A stretch of DNA of 59,458 bases from Priapulus caudatus (lineage: Eukaryota; Priapulida; Priapulimorpha; Priapulimorphida; Priapulidae), in contig NW_014577391.1 of assembly GCF_000485595.1 (NCBI RefSeq), positions 140,370 to 199,827 of the forward strand, given 5' to 3'. Both the position numbers and the translations under genes were made by a program. This document shows, piece by piece, positions 57,190-59,458 of the stretch; within the stretch, counting starts at the first letter, position 1, and every line of letters begins with the position of its first letter. The notes below the pieces were generated by a model, which did not search any database, had not been told where the DNA came from, and was given only the letters and a program-made list of their open reading frames with translations.

Positions 57190-59262
57190 GTTCTAGCTCT
57201 CTTCTTTTTCTTCTCTTCTTCTGGACTTTCCTTTCTATCTTTTTCTCTTTTGGGTCTCTTTTTCTTTCTTTTGTTCTTTTCTTCTTTCTTTCTCTTTCTT
57301 TATTGTCTTTTTTACTCTTGCTCTCGCTTCTTTTCTTCTTCTTTCTGTGGTTCTTGTCTTAGTTCTTTGTTTTCTCTGCTTCTTTTCTTTCTTCTTTTCT
57401 TTCTGCTTACTCTTTTTGTCTCTTCTTTTCTTCTTTCTTTCTGTTCCTTGCTTTTTCTGTTCTTTATTTTATTTTCTGTTTTCTCTTGTTCTTTCTGTGT
57501 CTTTCTTTTTTCTTCTTGATTCTTCTTTCTTGTTCTCTCTGGGTGGTTTCTTAAGCTTTTCCTCTTTTCTGATATCTTCTTCTTTCTTCTTCCGTTCTTG
57601 ATTCTTCTTTATCTGGTTTTGCTTTCTTCTTCTCCGCTCCGGCCCCGCCTTGTTGTTCTCTTCTTTTTAGTGCTTTCTTTTCTATCCTTTTCTCTGTCTT
57701 TGATTTCTTCTTCTTTTCTGTTCTGTCTTCTTATGTTCTCTTGTCTGCTGTTCTTCATTCTGCTTTTATTTCTATTTTTCTTTCTTCTTCTGTCTTTTCT
57801 CTTCTCCTTCTTTTCTCTTTCTTCTTTCTCTTTTCTTGGTTTTCTTCTTTTCTCCTCTTTCTTGTTATTCTTCTGCTTTTCTTTCTTTCCTTTCTCTTTT
57901 TTTCAGTTCTTTCGTTAGGTGGCTTTGTCTAGGTTCTTTTCTTCTTCTTGGTTCTGTCTCTTCTATTTTCTCATTCTTATTTCTCTTTTCTTTCTTCCTA
58001 TGTTTTGCATCTTCTCTTATGTCTTCTTATCTTGTCTTCTTCTTACTTCCTCTTCTTTTAGTGTTCTTCTTTCTTCTTTGTCTTTGTTTTCTGTTTTCCT
58101 GCTCTTGTTCTTCTGCTGCTTTCTCTGCTTCTTCTTCTTGCTTTCTTTTCTTTCTTCTTCTCTCTTTCTTTTTTCTCTTATTGTGTTTCTTTCTTGCCCC
58201 CCTGAGGTTTTCTTTCTTCTTTCTGCGTCTGGTTTTCTATCTACTTTTGCTTTGCTTTGTTCTTGTGTTTTCTTCTTCTCTGTTTTTTGTTTCTGTCTTT
58301 TCTTCTGCCTTCTTTTCTTTTGCTTTTCTTCTGTTTCTTCTTTCTTGCTACTGATTTCTGGTCTTCTGCTTCTGTTCTCGTAATCTTCTTTTCTCTTTCT
58401 TTCTCTTTGCTGTCTTTTCTTTCTCTTCTTTTCTCTTCTCTTCTCTCTTTCTTGTGGTTCTTTGTCTTCTTCTTCTCTTTGCTTTTTTTGTGTCTTTTCT
58501 GTTTTCTCTCCACATCTACCTCTACTCTATCCCTCCCTTCTTATCTTTCTTCTTCTCTTCCTGTTCTTCTCCACTTCTTTCACACACACACACCATATAA
58601 TCACCTCTATTCTGCTTTCTGCCCACCCGTTTACTTTCTGTCTCTTCTGTTCTTGTCTTTCTCTGCTTTCTTCTGGTTCTGTCTTGATCTTTTCCGTTCT
58701 TTTTTCTCTCTGGTTCTTCTTCTCCACACCACCATTCTTTCTTCTCCTTCTTTTCCTTCTTCTTTCTCTTGTTTCTCTTCTTTGCTTCTGTCTTGTGGTC
58801 TGGTTTCTCTCTTTCTTTTCTTTCTTTTTTTCTTCTTCCGAGGCCTTCTGCTTCTTCTTCTTGCCATCTTCTTCTTTTCTTCTTCTCTCTGGTTTCTGCT
58901 TTCTTTCTCTCTCTTTTCTGTCTTTCTTTCTGCTTCTTCTTTCTATCTATCTTTCTATCTCCTTGATCTTGTCTTTTTCTTCTTTTTTCTCTTTTTCTTT
59001 CTGTGTTTTTTTCTTCTGTTTTCTTTCTTCTTTCTTCCAGGCACCAGGTCTTTCTGCCTTCTCTTTTCTTCTTTCTTCTTGTATTTCTACTCTTTCTCTA
59101 TTTCTGTCTGTCTTTTCTCCTTTTCTAACAATGTCGACTCGTCTTCTCTGGTCTCTCTTCTCTATCTTTTCTTCCTTGACCTTTTCTGCTATAGTTCTGT
59201 TCTCTTTGTTCTATTCTCTGCTGTTCTTTAATTCTCCTCTTCTTTCTTCTTCTTCTTGCTAG
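57190..59262 (+). repeat. about 2.07-kb polypyrimidine (TTCT/CTTT) tract
   Basis: The plus strand is nearly all T and C with scattered tctg and cttg. It opens frames up to 324 codons made only of Phe, Ser, Leu and Cys, which are artefacts of composition. Confidence 0.95.
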
Positions 59263-59458
59263 ACACCCACCCCACTCTGAACCACCCCACACTCCAAAAA
59301 CCACTCCACCTTCTTGACACACCACTCTTGTTTCCTCTTCCAACACACACACCTCTGACTGCGCATCTCTGCACGTTTCACACACATACGGTTCTTTTTT
59401 GACACACACCCACTCTGCTCTTCTTCTTCTTTGCCGCTTTGCCTTTTTTCTGTCTGCT
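59263..59458. other. CA/CT-rich end of window
   Basis: Low-complexity cacacc and ctt runs; nothing identifiable. Confidence 0.6.

Noticed and set aside
58257-59231. Open frame of 324 codons on the plus strand
   Set aside because: It consists almost only of Phe, Ser, Leu and Cys because the DNA is a polypyrimidine tract; overlapping frames of similar length exist in the other registers.

Overview
The window is eukaryotic and metazoan. It carries spliced genes with GT-AG introns of 0.1-4.6 kb, a universally conserved ribosomal protein gene split into three coding exons, and very dense interspersed repeats. These include Penelope-like retroelements, hAT-type miniature elements with 8-bp target duplications, fold-back elements and GT/GC microsatellites. 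The repeat style and TTAGGG-like tracts suggest a non-model, probably marine, invertebrate; the species cannot be named from sequence alone. A 10-N assembly gap lies at 44738-44747.

Layout. (1) 1-3319: GC-rich start, one possible exon of an unknown basic protein (906-1106), and repeats. (2) 3320-6755, minus strand: complete RPL26 (145 aa, three coding exons plus a predicted non-coding 5'TOP exon). The intron between its second and third coding exons holds a 1-kb fold-back element. (3) 6756-8645: divergent intergenic region with a CRE and CCAAT promoter-like block. (4) 8646-33759, plus strand: a complete SLK/STK10-type Ste20 kinase gene. I assembled it as 22 phase-consistent coding exons giving about 1402 aa: N-terminal kinase domain, long acidic linker, C-terminal coiled-coil (PKK-like) tail. 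(5) 33760-36236: its 3'UTR and downstream DNA. (6) 36237-45271: repeat zone with a decayed Penelope-like element (37570-40510, minus), a partial duplicate of SLC22 3' exons (40511-42126), a second Penelope fragment in the opposite orientation (42127-42680), a nested palindrome with telomere-like sequence, and the assembly gap. (7) 45272-51934, minus strand: an SLC22-family organic-ion transporter gene, nine coding exons assembled and the first missing. (8) 51935-59458: no gene found; simple repeats, fold-backs, a third Penelope 3' tail, and a 2-kb polypyrimidine tract at the end.

The three host genes have unrelated roles: ribosome structure, cortical/adhesion kinase signalling, and solute transport. 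Nothing suggests they work together. I did not find a convincing new enzymatic or defence system. The most unusual material is how mobile DNA has landed on splice sites. SLK exon 2 is bracketed by two miniature elements, and one of them duplicated the splice donor itself. Exon 6 has tandemly repeated donor copies, and an element sits about 12 bp from an SLC22 donor. A Penelope-flanked duplication of SLC22 terminal exons is the other notable structure.
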